A DNA stretch of 39,818 nucleotides from Candidatus Nomurabacteria bacterium (GCA_943350875.1 CALRAL010000005.1:1-39818); one strand, 5' to 3'. Shown: positions 17,700-27,894, counted from the stretch's first letter. The notes: generated from the sequence alone by a model not told the origin. Numbers and translations are program-made.

Positions 17700-18707
17700 T
17701 TATTTGATTAAATTTTGTAAATTGCCATCAATAAAACCTTTGATATTTTCTTCGGTAGTTTTTATTATCTCGTGCTCAGCTTCTTTAGAATAAAACGCTA
17801 TATGAGGAGTGACAATTACATTTGGCATATCTATCAAAACATGATCTTCAAGTAAAGTCTTATAATCTTTTAAAACTCCAGTCTCCGAATTACTTAAAAC
17901 TTTTATCTCTTCTTTCAAATCTCTTTCACCTTCCAATACATCGAGTCCTGCCCCAGCAATGATCCTCTCTTTTAGTCCCCAAACCAAAGCATTGGTATCT
18001 ACAAGCTCTCCTCGAGCAGTATTTATAATATACACGCCTTTCTTCATCTTTGAGATACTTTCTTTATTTATCAAATGAAAATTCTCTTTACTAAAAGGCG
18101 CATGTAAAGTCAAAACATCAGAAGTAGATAAAATCTCCTCTAAATCTTTATACAAAAAATTATTTGCATTGGCAAAATTAAAATCTGGAAATAAATCATA
18201 AGCAAAAACTTCCATCCCGAAACCCTTGGCTATTTTGATGACATTCTTGCCTATTTTACCAGTACCAATGACTCCTAAAGTCTTGCCATTTAAATCAAAA
18301 CCACGAAATTCTGTTATTTTAAAATCATCTTCTTGTCTTAACTGATTATTTGCCATTGTCGTTTTCCTAGCAAGGTCAAGCAGAAGCGCAAAAGCGAATT
18401 CAGCTACTGTCACAGACCCATAAGCTGGGACATTTGAGACATTGATACCTTTTTCTTTACAATAAGCCACATCTATGTGGTCATATCCCGTGGAACTAGT
18501 ATTTATAAATTTCAAATTTGGCATTGTATCAATAATATTCTTATCAACCACCGAATTCACAAAAACAGAAATAATCTCTGCATCTTTGTAATTAGAAACA
18601 TTTTCTATTGTTAATTTTTCTTCGGAATAAGAAACATCAAAACCAGCAAAAAAACCCTCCAAAACTTCTTCTTCTAACTTAAACAATTCAAAAAAAGCTA
18701 TTTTCAT
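17700..18707 (-). CDS. D-2-hydroxyacid dehydrogenase (D-lactate / hydroxypyruvate type)
   Basis: NTSSTGYDHIDVAYCKEKGINVSNVPAYGSVTVAEFAFALLL; LGVIGTGKIGKNVIKIAKGFGM; NTARGELVDTNAL; GAGLDVLEGE; VTPHIAFYS. Confidence 0.9.
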   Translation of the reverse strand: MKIAFFELFKLEEEVLEGFFAGFDVSYSEEKLTIENVSNYKDAEIISVFVNSVVDKNIIDTMPNLKFINTSSTGYDHIDVAYCKEKGINVSNVPAYGSVTVAEFAFALLLDLARKTTMANNQLRQEDDFKITEFRGFDLNGKTLGVIGTGKIGKNVIKIAKGFGMEVFAYDLFPDFNFANANNFLYKDLEEILSTSDVLTLHAPFSKENFHLINKESISKMKKGVYIINTARGELVDTNALVWGLKERIIAGAGLDVLEGERDLKEEIKVLSNSETGVLKDYKTLLEDHVLIDMPNVIVTPHIAFYSKEAEHEIIKTTEENIKGFIDGNLQNLIK

Positions 18708-18741
18708 ACTTTAATTATACCATAATTATAGTGTTTTGAGT

Positions 18742-19119
18742 CTATTTAAATAAGTCTGTGAAAAAAGAGAAAGAACCTTTATTTTCAGGAGTATTTTCAA
18801 TATTTTTAGTGCTTTTATCATCCACAATCACTATCATTTGTTCACCTTCCCTGGCTAAACCGAATTTATCACGGATACTTTCCTCTACGCCTTCATCTGT
18901 CTTCAACTTACCTATTTCTCTTGATAAATTCTCCTTACTTCTCACTAGTTCTAAAAGTTTATGCTCTGCTATCCTCCTATTGTTTATTGTATCCCTCATT
19001 TTACCGATAAAACCTATAATATTCCAGATAAAAAAAAGTATTAAAATAAATAATAATAACAAAATAATTGAGGATTCAAAAAAAACCTTTAATCTGCTCT
19101 TTTTTTGAAAATTCTTCAT
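18742..19119 (-). CDS. Septum formation initiator family protein (FtsB/DivIC-like)
   Basis: N-terminal TM plus coiled coil NRRIAEHKLLELVRSKENLSREIGKLKTDEGVEESIRDKFGLAREGEQMIVIVDD. Confidence 0.8.
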   Translation of the reverse strand: MKNFQKKSRLKVFFESSIILLLLFILILFFIWNIIGFIGKMRDTINNRRIAEHKLLELVRSKENLSREIGKLKTDEGVEESIRDKFGLAREGEQMIVIVDDKSTKNIENTPENKGSFSFFTDLFK

Positions 19120-19138
19120 AATATGTTATCATTATAGT

Positions 19139-19252
19139 ATGCTTTTCAATAAAAAACATCAAAAGAAAATACAGCTGATCTGGGCAATATTATGTGCACT
19201 CATAATATTGAGTATGATACTACTATACTCTCCTATTTTCTCTTTAAAATAA
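19139..19252 (+). CDS. Small single-TM protein (37 aa)
   Basis: Manual translation MLFNKKHQKKIQLIWAILCALIILSMILLYSPIFSLK*; divergent from the ftsB-like gene; basic N-terminus plus one TM. Confidence 0.5.
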   Translation: MLFNKKHQKKIQLIWAILCALIILSMILLYSPIFSLK

Positions 19253-19253
19253 A

Positions 19254-21146
19254 TTAATTATCACCTCTTCTGATCATTCTCAAAAACACATCTTGGGGTA
19301 TGTTTACCCTGCCACTTTCTTTCATTTTCTTCTTGCCTCTCTTCTGTTTTTCTAAAAGCTTCTTTTTACGTGACACATCTCCCCCTCCGACGACTTTACT
19401 ACCGTGCATCATCACATCCTTCCTGAAAGCCTGTACTGTACGGGAAGAAATAATCCTACCCAATGCCTTGCCTTGTATTTTTGTTACAAACATTTGACGA
19501 GGAAGAATATCATGCAATTTCTCAACAGTTTTTTCTGCTTCTTCTGTAGCTCTTTTCTTGGATATAACCTTTGAAAAAGCTGGCACCACTTCGTCGGCAA
19601 TAAGTATATCTAGGCGTGTCACATCTGCATCACGCATACCTTCTATCTCATAAGAGATTGATCCATAACCTGAAGTCACACTTTTAAATTCATCAAAGAA
19701 ATCACGATAAAGCTCTCGTAGAGGCATTTTAAAAGACAAGGATGATCTATTGTCTCCGAAATTCTCTGTCTCACCTATTTCCGCTTCATGCTCGAACAAA
19801 AGTTGCATAATACTACCTAGATATTTGGCTGGCAATATTAATTTAGCCACCACCCACGGTTCGGAAACATTTATTATCTCTCCATCATCAGGGAAAAAAT
19901 ACGGAGAATAAATCTTTTCTTTTTTATTGTTTTTTCTTGTCACTTCGTAAGTAATAGATGGGGTAGTAATAACTAAATTCAAATTAAATTCACGTTTTAG
20001 ACGTTCTGTAATAATCTCTAAATGGAGCATCCCCAAAAATCCACACCTAAAACCTCGCCCCAAAGACCCAGAAGATTCTTCTTCATATGAAAAAGACGAA
20101 TCTGAGAGTTTCAATTTCCCCAAAGATAATTTAAGTTCTGAAAAATCATCTGCATCTTCTGGAAAAATAGAAGCCCAAACCACCGGCAAGGGCTTCATAT
20201 ACCCTTCTAATGCTGGCAAGGGATTCTTCTCCATAGTGATAGTGTCTCCAACAGAGGCTATACCTGGGCGTTTTATACCTGTAACGATATAACCAATGTC
20301 GCCAGACGACAAAAATTCACAAGATTTCTCTTCTGGAAAAAATGTACCCACTTCGATAGAATTAAATTTCTCATTTGATAAAGAGAAAATGAGACTTTGA
20401 TTTTTACTAATTTTCCCATCTAAAATACGTACAAAAACTATCACCCCTTTGTGATTTGAATATTTAAAATCGAAAACTAAAGCCCGCAAATTATTTTCTT
20501 CATGAAAAGTTTCTCTGGGTGATGGCACTCTTTTTATAACTTCTTTTAACAAATTATCCACACCTTCCCCCGTACGCCCAGAAACTAGCAAAATTTCATC
20601 TCTATCGCAATTCAAAAGTTTTATAACCTCTTCTTTTATTTCTTCTACTCGAGCCAGTGGAGAATCTATCTTTGAAAGTACTGGAATAATTTTAAGACCA
20701 CTATCCCGAGCCATATGGAGAGTAGTGAGTGTTTGCGCCTGTACCCCTTGGGTAGAGTCCACAAGTAAAATAGAACCTTCTACGGCTTTCAAGGCCCGAG
20801 AAACCTCATAAGAGAAGTCTATGTGACCAGGAGTGTCAATAAGGTTGAGTTCATACCTTTCTTCTCCTCCTTTCTGAGGAGGAGTGCCCTTTAGGGTGAG
20901 GTGGTTCTTTCTTAAATCACCACCCCCTACCCCCTCCTCCACAAGGAGGGGGTACTCCATCCGGACAGGTTGCATTTTTATAGTAATTCCACGCTCACGT
21001 TCAAGCTCCATAGAATCAAGCACTTGGTTACGCATTTTCCTAGCTTCTATGGTGTGGGTTATTTCAAGCATTCTGTCTGCCAAGGTACTCTTGCCGTGAT
21101 CTATATGAGCAATAATGCTAAAATTTCGGATGTGTTTTAGGTCCAT
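19254..21146 (-). CDS. lepA: Elongation factor 4
   Basis: IRNFSIIAHIDHGKSTLADRMLE; ERERGITIKMQPV; LIDTPGHIDFSYEVSRALKAVEG; GFRCGFLGMLHLEIITERL. Confidence 0.96.
   Translation of the reverse strand: MDLKHIRNFSIIAHIDHGKSTLADRMLEITHTIEARKMRNQVLDSMELERERGITIKMQPVRMEYPLLVEEGVGGGDLRKNHLTLKGTPPQKGGEERYELNLIDTPGHIDFSYEVSRALKAVEGSILLVDSTQGVQAQTLTTLHMARDSGLKIIPVLSKIDSPLARVEEIKEEVIKLLNCDRDEILLVSGRTGEGVDNLLKEVIKRVPSPRETFHEENNLRALVFDFKYSNHKGVIVFVRILDGKISKNQSLIFSLSNEKFNSIEVGTFFPEEKSCEFLSSGDIGYIVTGIKRPGIASVGDTITMEKNPLPALEGYMKPLPVVWASIFPEDADDFSELKLSLGKLKLSDSSFSYEEESSGSLGRGFRCGFLGMLHLEIITERLKREFNLNLVITTPSITYEVTRKNNKKEKIYSPYFFPDDGEIINVSEPWVVAKLILPAKYLGSIMQLLFEHEAEIGETENFGDNRSSLSFKMPLRELYRDFFDEFKSVTSGYGSISYEIEGMRDADVTRLDILIADEVVPAFSKVISKKRATEEAEKTVEKLHDILPRQMFVTKIQGKALGRIISSRTVQAFRKDVMMHGSKVVGGGDVSRKKKLLEKQKRGKKKMKESGRVNIPQDVFLRMIRRGDN
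20915..20953. repeat. Dispersed palindromic repeat (family C), in frame in lepA
   Basis: AATCACCACCCCCTACCCCCTCCTCCACAAGGAGGGGGT; encodes LLVEEGVGGGD inside the G domain; 38/39 identical to the ychF copy. Confidence 0.9.
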
Positions 21147-21188
21147 TGTTCTATCTTAACAGAAAAGTAGAAAATTTTCAGCTAAAAA

Positions 21189-22868
21189 CTATAGTCCCTC
21201 TTGGGAAGGAGCGAGGACTTTGGCGCGCCAGAATTTTGTTTTTAGGGTTTCAAACAAATCTAACAATTCTTTATTTTTTAATAAATACAAAGTGAGAACA
21301 GCAACAGAAATACCTAACATCCCAGAAATAAAACCTTGCAAGAAAACTCCCCAAAATGTCGTAGTACCAAAAATAGGAGAGAGAATATTTAAACTAATGT
21401 ATGACACCAAACCCAAAAAAAATGATGCACCAAGACTTTGGAAAAAAGTAGTCACCAAAAAAGATTCTTTACCCATAAAATCTTTTTTTACAAAAACCCA
21501 ATGTAAAATAAAATTTAAAACTGTGCCGACAGTATAAGCTAATGGGAGCATTAACACCTCAGTTCCTGGAATATCTGAAACTTTTAACATTGATTCTATA
21601 AAAAATCTGAAATATAAAGAATGAGCAAAAATATAAGTAAAAACATACGATAGAACTATTATCAAAATAGAACAAAATAAATTTACAATAAGAGGACGAG
21701 TAGTTTCACCTCTAGCATAATATGCCCTTGAAAGAAGAGTAATCATCCCTTGAGCAAGAATGGAAAGAGAAAAGATGGCCAGTGCCGCTGCTACAAGACG
21801 AGTATTATCCCAAGAAAAAGAACCTGAACCCAGAATCACACGCACTATCTGCGCACGCACGACAATAAATAAAAAAGTGACAGGTAGTGACCAAAATATA
21901 ATTTGTCTGCCAGCAGATTTCAAATGTTCTTTAAAATCATCCATCTTACCATTAGAAAAAGCTTTGGAGAGTGTTGGAAAAGCTGCTACCGCATAAGATA
22001 TGCCAATAATATTTAATGGAACAGACTGGAGATTAAAAGAAAAATTAAAAATGGAAATAGAACCAACTTTCAAATACGAAGCTAAAGAGATGATGGCTAT
22101 CAACGCAAAATTGTTAAAAGCTAGACCCAAAGTCCGAGGCAAGGAAATAAGTACGGCACGTTTTATAACTCCAAAATCAATATTGAATGAAAATCCTGGA
22201 GGAAAACCGCATTTCATAGAAGTAATAAACTGAATTAAAAAGTGCATAAAAGCTCCAAGAGCCACTCCTAAAGCCAAACCATAAATACCAAAAATTGGAT
22301 ATAAAACTAGAATTCCAATGATTATGCCAATATTATAAAATATAGGACTCAAAGCATAGAGAAAGAATTTACGGAAAAGCTGAGTGATACTGCCAAAAAG
22401 ATTCGAGAGTCCCATAAATGTGCAGGAAAGAAGCATTATACGAGAAAGCCAAATGACTTTTTCTTGCATTATAGGAGTAAAACCTGGAGCAATAAAAAAT
22501 ATCAAATAAGGCATCAAGAAAAATGCTACGAGAGAAACTAAAACTAGGGCACTAAAAAAAACAGTAAAAACATCATTCATGAATTTGCGCGCTTCTTTCG
22601 TGACACTATCCCCTTCCATTCTAGTCAATATAAATGGCACTAAGACAGTGATAGAAGCAAGTGAAGCTACAGAAATAAATATCAGATCTGGCACCCTAAA
22701 AGCTGCATAATATGCATCGAGAGATGGTGAAGGTCCTATAAAATGGGCAATAAAACGGTCGCGAAATAATGCTAAAATTTGAGAAAAGAAAGTGAAAGTA
22801 CCCAAAAGCAATGCAGCTTGATTTATGTTAATATATTCCTTGCTGAAAATTCTAAATATCTTCTCCAT
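21189..22868 (-). CDS. murJ: Lipid II flippase MurJ/MviN family
   Basis: INQAALLLGTFTFFSQILALFRDRFIAHFIGPSPSLDAYYAAFRVPDLIF; polytopic; 559 aa. Confidence 0.9.
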   Translation of the reverse strand: MEKIFRIFSKEYININQAALLLGTFTFFSQILALFRDRFIAHFIGPSPSLDAYYAAFRVPDLIFISVASLASITVLVPFILTRMEGDSVTKEARKFMNDVFTVFFSALVLVSLVAFFLMPYLIFFIAPGFTPIMQEKVIWLSRIMLLSCTFMGLSNLFGSITQLFRKFFLYALSPIFYNIGIIIGILVLYPIFGIYGLALGVALGAFMHFLIQFITSMKCGFPPGFSFNIDFGVIKRAVLISLPRTLGLAFNNFALIAIISLASYLKVGSISIFNFSFNLQSVPLNIIGISYAVAAFPTLSKAFSNGKMDDFKEHLKSAGRQIIFWSLPVTFLFIVVRAQIVRVILGSGSFSWDNTRLVAAALAIFSLSILAQGMITLLSRAYYARGETTRPLIVNLFCSILIIVLSYVFTYIFAHSLYFRFFIESMLKVSDIPGTEVLMLPLAYTVGTVLNFILHWVFVKKDFMGKESFLVTTFFQSLGASFFLGLVSYISLNILSPIFGTTTFWGVFLQGFISGMLGISVAVLTLYLLKNKELLDLFETLKTKFWRAKVLAPSQEGL

Positions 22869-22880
22869 TCGGCCATTTTA

Positions 22881-24986
22881 TTATCTTATTTTTTTAATAG
22901 TAGTTTTTTTGGTATTATCTGGCATTGTCGTAACATCAGGAACTTTTGGTGAACCACCATTTTTAAGAGTATTCACATAATTTATTAAATCTTTATTGGA
23001 TGGAGAAATTGAAAGCGCATTTTCAGCATAAGAAATAGCCGAAGCATTATTACCTCCGTTCTTTGCTATTTGAGAAAGCACAATCAATGCATCAACATAA
23101 TCAGACTTTAAGGTTAGAGCTTTCTTGGCATAATCCTCTGCGTCTTTTGATTTATTATCAGCAAAGAATGTACGAGCAATTTCTAGCTTAAGCCCTGGAT
23201 TTAGAGGATTTAAATCTGAAGCTTTCTTGTATGCTTCGATAGCCTTGTCATAAGCACCCGTCACACCAAGAGGAGCAACTGATCTATAAACAAAACCAAG
23301 CATCTGGTAATTTATATAATTATCTCCATCATAGATTACAGCTAGCCCAGCCCCATTTAAGGCTTTATCAAAGTTTGACTGCAAATCTGTCTTCTCTGTG
23401 TCAGACAAAGCAGAACCTTTGGCAATAAGTGCATTTAATTTTGCTAAATACACTTGCGCATAAGTTCGCAAATATAAATCATTAGAATAAAGTGATACTG
23501 CATTTATAACAGAAGATTCAGCGATTGGAATAGAACTAGCAGAGAGAGCGTCTCCGTAATAAGGTACAGAAGCAAAACGTTCTACATATTTGAATCCCAA
23601 TGAGGCAGAAGCTATCATAATAAATACCAGAAATAATATAGAAAAAAAACTTTTTCTAGGATCATCAAGAAATGATATCGTCATCACACCATTTGGATGA
23701 ACGTGAGAAGATAATCCGACGAATACTCCGACAAAGGCGAAAGCCATTAAAAATAAAACAGGTCCTGTCGAATAAAAGAAGGCTGAAACAAAAAGATATA
23801 TGGAAATAACAAAAAATGTAGCAATATCCCAATTTAAACCATTCTTTATACTAGAGAATAAAGTCTTTATACCAGAAGAAATAAAAATGAAGAAGAAATA
23901 AAGCAGTGCGAGAAGACCTAAATAACCAGTAGTAGAGACAAAAGTGGGCAACAAACCAGAACCGGAATTAAAGTATGTATCCCAAAACTGAGTAGTATTT
24001 ATAATACTTGGTTTATACATAGCCCAAACTTCTCCAAATCTATTTGGTCCCATACCAAATACAGGGTGATCTTTCAAGGCTTGACCAGTGACAGACAACG
24101 TAGCAGAAAAAGATGGACTGACTTCTACATTTGATATGTTTAAGCGATTTGGTAAAAATCCTCCTATAAACTGCCCAGACATAAAGAATAAAAGTGATAT
24201 CATAAGTACTACAAAGGAAGCAGTCGGAAAATGAACATTCTCCTCGGTCTTTTTAGTACTACCAGAAGAGAAAGAAACCTTGTAGACAAAAACAACCAAG
24301 GAGAAAATTCCTAAAATAACCCAGATTAATGGAAAATTAACTACTACTACTGAAAAAATGGAAAGCAAAAGGAAAAGAGAGAAAATCCATTTAATGGATT
24401 TAGAAATAGAAAAAAATTCAATAACAAATATTGAAGTCACAGCCAAGAAACCAGCAAAGAGGCCAAAAGCATTCCAAGAACCCAATATATTGTCAGTTTT
24501 TCCACCTAGAATTCCCAAAGACAATAGACTTGGCATAAATAAATGAAAGACCTGGAAAATGAGAACAAATGCTGAAGACAAAATACTTCCAAAAAGTACC
24601 ATTTTTGCATTTTTTGGTTCTTTTAATAATATGGAAGATATAAACATCAAAAGAAAACCAGCAAATATAAACCAGAAAGTACCCATATCAAACATCGTAC
24701 CAAAAAAAGAAACTTTTGAAGCAGAAGAAAATACAGCCGATAAAAGAAAAGCCAGGACAACACAGAATCCACCCAAAATTATTTTTGATTTTGGAAGTAC
24801 AACTTTACCATCAAAAAATCTAGCACCTGTCCAGAAAATAATAGATATAGCCAAACCAATTATTAAAAGTAAACCTTTTGAAGTCTCAATCGGAATCTTG
24901 GTAAAAGGTAAAAAGAAAACTGGTAAAAACACAATGACAACAAAAAGAGCCCAAAAAGAAATTCTATCTAAAATATTTGATAACAT
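22881..24986 (-). CDS. O-antigen ligase-like membrane protein with C-terminal TPR repeats
   Basis: 701 aa; ~12 TM helices, GMGPNRFGEVWAMYKP; TPR region AYKKASDLNPLNPGLKLEIARTFFADNKSKDAEDYAKKALTLKSDYVDALIVLSQIA. Confidence 0.8.
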   Translation of the reverse strand: MLSNILDRISFWALFVVIVFLPVFFLPFTKIPIETSKGLLLIIGLAISIIFWTGARFFDGKVVLPKSKIILGGFCVVLAFLLSAVFSSASKVSFFGTMFDMGTFWFIFAGFLLMFISSILLKEPKNAKMVLFGSILSSAFVLIFQVFHLFMPSLLSLGILGGKTDNILGSWNAFGLFAGFLAVTSIFVIEFFSISKSIKWIFSLFLLLSIFSVVVVNFPLIWVILGIFSLVVFVYKVSFSSGSTKKTEENVHFPTASFVVLMISLLFFMSGQFIGGFLPNRLNISNVEVSPSFSATLSVTGQALKDHPVFGMGPNRFGEVWAMYKPSIINTTQFWDTYFNSGSGLLPTFVSTTGYLGLLALLYFFFIFISSGIKTLFSSIKNGLNWDIATFFVISIYLFVSAFFYSTGPVLFLMAFAFVGVFVGLSSHVHPNGVMTISFLDDPRKSFFSILFLVFIMIASASLGFKYVERFASVPYYGDALSASSIPIAESSVINAVSLYSNDLYLRTYAQVYLAKLNALIAKGSALSDTEKTDLQSNFDKALNGAGLAVIYDGDNYINYQMLGFVYRSVAPLGVTGAYDKAIEAYKKASDLNPLNPGLKLEIARTFFADNKSKDAEDYAKKALTLKSDYVDALIVLSQIAKNGGNNASAISYAENALSISPSNKDLINYVNTLKNGGSPKVPDVTTMPDNTKKTTIKKIR

Positions 24987-25063
24987 TTTATTTTTTAAAG
25001 TTAATAATATTAAAACGACGCTGATAACACATATTATAGTATGTATATACTAATAAATGCAAG

Positions 25064-27862
25064 CTAGACTACTATGTTGATAAGCCTATTTTTAACATAA
25101 ATCACCTTTTTTACGTCTTTGCCTGAAATATGCTTCAAAACACCCTCGTCTTTTAGAGCTTTATCTTTTATTTCTGCTTCACCTGCATCTATTCCAACCA
25201 TTATTTCTGCCCTAACTTTACCATTTACTTGGATCATTATTTTAATTTCTGTATCTTTTATTAAACTTTCATCCCACTTTGGCCAAGAAGACAAAATAAT
25301 TGACTTTTTTTCTCCTAAACTTTGCCATATTTCTTCTGTGATATGTGGTGCAAAAGGAGCTAAAATTTTCAAAAACTTTTTATAATCTTTTATATCTATG
25401 CTTTCCATCTTTTCCATTTCCCCTGTTAATATCATCATCGAAGAAACAGCAGTATTGAAACGCATATTTTCTATATCCTCGGAAACTTTTTTAATTGTTT
25501 TGTGAAGTAATTTTTTTATGAAAGCAGAATTTTCTTGACAGGGTGTCTCGCAGGCCGACGGGCCGAGAGGTAGCGCTCCGCGAGCACGCGGAGACAGCGA
25601 CCCTGGCAAGGAAGATTCTGCTGAAATATTCGCTCCTATTCTCCAAACTTTTTCTATAAACCTTCGAGAACCAATAATACTCTCCGTATTCCATGCCACG
25701 GATTGTTCAAAAGGTCCGATAAACATTTCATATAAACGCAAAGTATCAGCACCATAAGTTTTCACAATATCATCTGGGTTTATAACATTGCCTTTAGATT
25801 TGGACATTTTGTCTCCCCCTTCAGCTAAGATCATACCATGTGAAGTACGCTTTCTGTATGGTTCAGGGGTAGGAACAAGTTTTAAATCATATAAGAATTT
25901 ATGCCAAAAACGTGAATACAAAAGGTGCAAAGTGGTATGTTCCATACCTCCGTTATACCAATCCACCCCGCCGAAGCCTTGCTTAGGCATAAGCCAATAT
26001 TTTAAGTTTTTCTTGCTGGCAAATTCTTTCTTATTCTTTGGATCTGTGTATCGCAAATAATACCAAGAGCTTCCAGCCCAGTTCGGCATCGTATCTGTCT
26101 CCCTCTCGGCAGGACCTTTACATTTTGGACATTTTACATTTACCCATTTTGAAATATTCGCTAAAGGTGATTCTCCGTTGTCTGTCGGTTGATAATTTTT
26201 CACTTTTGGAAGTTCTACCGGCAAATCCTTCTCTGACACTGGTACAATCCCGCACTTAGCACAAAATATCACCGGTATCGGCTCTCCCCAGTACCTTTGG
26301 CGTGAGAAAATCCAATCTCGGAGTTTGTATTTTGTCACCATCTTTCCGCCCACAAATTCTGTAATTTGTTTTTTCGCTTCTTGTGAAGTTAAACTACTAA
26401 ATTTACCGGAATTTACAAGAATTCCTTCGCCTGTAAATACAGAAAAACTCTCGTTAGTAAGTAAATTCCATCCCATAGCATTTTCATCATCTTTAATGAA
26501 AGAAATTACTTTATCATAATCAACCCAATGTAATTCGTGTTTTTCTTTTTCCTCTGCAATCACTTCTTCTTGAATATCACTTTGTAATTCAAAATACATA
26601 CCATGAAAATGGGCAAATTTATTTACTTTCTTAGGACCATGATAAAATTTACTATGATACACTCCAATTTCTTTAATAAATTTCAAATCTGTATAACCGG
26701 TTTCTTCTCTAACTTCCATTCGTGCAGCTTCTTCTGGTGTTTGACCTTTTTCGATCCCACCAGTTACAAAAGTTCTCCAGTCAACCTTTTTCCATTGTAA
26801 ACATAAATATTTATTAAGAGACCAATGTTTAACAATAACATCAACACAATTTCTTTCAATAAATGGTAAGTCATCTTTCGGTTTAGATTGTCCCGTCGCA
26901 TTTATAGACAAACGTTCGACAACTGTTTTTACTGGCAACTTGTATTTTTTGGAAAATTCAAAATCACGCTCGTCGTGCGCAGGTACTCCCATCAAGGCAC
27001 CAGTGCCATAATCTTCCATCACATAATCCACTTCCCAAACTGGAACATTCTCTTTAGTAGCCGGGTTAGTCACATAACGTCCAGTAAATCGATTCTCCTT
27101 CCCCGCTACAGCAATAAAAGTCGCGCCAAATATAGTATCCGGACGAGTGGTAAAAACTTCAATGTTATCGAACTTGATTAAAGCACCTTCGCTTTTCCCT
27201 ATCCAATTTCTCTGTTGTGTTTTTACTCTTTCTGGATAATCCACAAAGTCTAAATCTTTATCAAGTCTATCTGCATATTTCGTAATCCCAAGCATCCACT
27301 GTTCCTTTTCTTTTTTTATAGTTTCTGTGCCACAACGTTCACATATCCCTCCCACTGCTTCTTCATTAGCTAAACCGATTTTACAAGAAGGACACCAATT
27401 GATATATGATTTCGCCTTATAAGCCAAACCTTTTTCTAAAAATTTCAAAAATATCCATTGAGTCCATTTATAATACGCTGGATCAGTAGTATTTACTTCT
27501 CGTGACCAATCAAAGGAAAAACCAAGCGTTTTTAATTGCTTACGAAAAGTATCTGTATTTTGCTTCGTGACTTTAGCTGGTTCTATGCCAGTTTTGATAG
27601 CATAATTCTCTGTCGGCAAACCAAAAGCATCCCAGCCAATCGGGTAAAGCACATTGTAGCCTTCCATTCGGCGTTTGCGGGAAATAATGTCCATCGCCGT
27701 ATTAGACCGAATATGTCCGACATGAAGCCCTGAACCAGAAGGATATGGGAACTCAATTAAAGAATAAAACTTCTTCCCATCATTTTTTGCCTTGAAAGTT
27801 TTTTTCTCTTCCCAATATTTTTGCCACTTTTTTTCAATTTTTAAATGATTGTATTCTTTCAT
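25064..27862 (-). CDS. leuS: Leucine--tRNA ligase with inserted Nudix domain
   Basis: FPYPSGSGLHVGHIRSNTAMDIISR; IGWDAFGLPTENYA; VFTTRPDTIFGATF; GTGALMGVPAHDERD; DKMSKSKGNVINPDDIV; 932 aa. Confidence 0.96.
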   Translation of the reverse strand: MKEYNHLKIEKKWQKYWEEKKTFKAKNDGKKFYSLIEFPYPSGSGLHVGHIRSNTAMDIISRKRRMEGYNVLYPIGWDAFGLPTENYAIKTGIEPAKVTKQNTDTFRKQLKTLGFSFDWSREVNTTDPAYYKWTQWIFLKFLEKGLAYKAKSYINWCPSCKIGLANEEAVGGICERCGTETIKKEKEQWMLGITKYADRLDKDLDFVDYPERVKTQQRNWIGKSEGALIKFDNIEVFTTRPDTIFGATFIAVAGKENRFTGRYVTNPATKENVPVWEVDYVMEDYGTGALMGVPAHDERDFEFSKKYKLPVKTVVERLSINATGQSKPKDDLPFIERNCVDVIVKHWSLNKYLCLQWKKVDWRTFVTGGIEKGQTPEEAARMEVREETGYTDLKFIKEIGVYHSKFYHGPKKVNKFAHFHGMYFELQSDIQEEVIAEEKEKHELHWVDYDKVISFIKDDENAMGWNLLTNESFSVFTGEGILVNSGKFSSLTSQEAKKQITEFVGGKMVTKYKLRDWIFSRQRYWGEPIPVIFCAKCGIVPVSEKDLPVELPKVKNYQPTDNGESPLANISKWVNVKCPKCKGPAERETDTMPNWAGSSWYYLRYTDPKNKKEFASKKNLKYWLMPKQGFGGVDWYNGGMEHTTLHLLYSRFWHKFLYDLKLVPTPEPYRKRTSHGMILAEGGDKMSKSKGNVINPDDIVKTYGADTLRLYEMFIGPFEQSVAWNTESIIGSRRFIEKVWRIGANISAESSLPGSLSPRARGALPLGPSACETPCQENSAFIKKLLHKTIKKVSEDIENMRFNTAVSSMMILTGEMEKMESIDIKDYKKFLKILAPFAPHITEEIWQSLGEKKSIILSSWPKWDESLIKDTEIKIMIQVNGKVRAEIMVGIDAGEAEIKDKALKDEGVLKHISGKDVKKVIYVKNRLINIVV
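25541..25603 (+). repeat. Dispersed palindromic element (family A), in frame in leuS, opposite orientation to the gene
   Basis: GGGTGTCTCGCAGGCCGACGGGCCGAGAGGTAGCGCTCCGCGAGCACGCGGAGACAGCGACCC; aligns with 11691-11755. Confidence 0.85.
26430..26920 (-). other. Nudix hydrolase domain embedded in LeuRS editing (CP1) region
   Basis: Nudix box GGIEKGQTPEEAARMEVREETGYTD (G-x5-E-x7-REVREETGY) between AHDERDFEFSKKYKLPVKTVVERL and FTGEGILVNSGKF. Confidence 0.85.
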
Positions 27863-27894
27863 CTTTTTATGTTAAAGGGTATCTTTAACATTTT

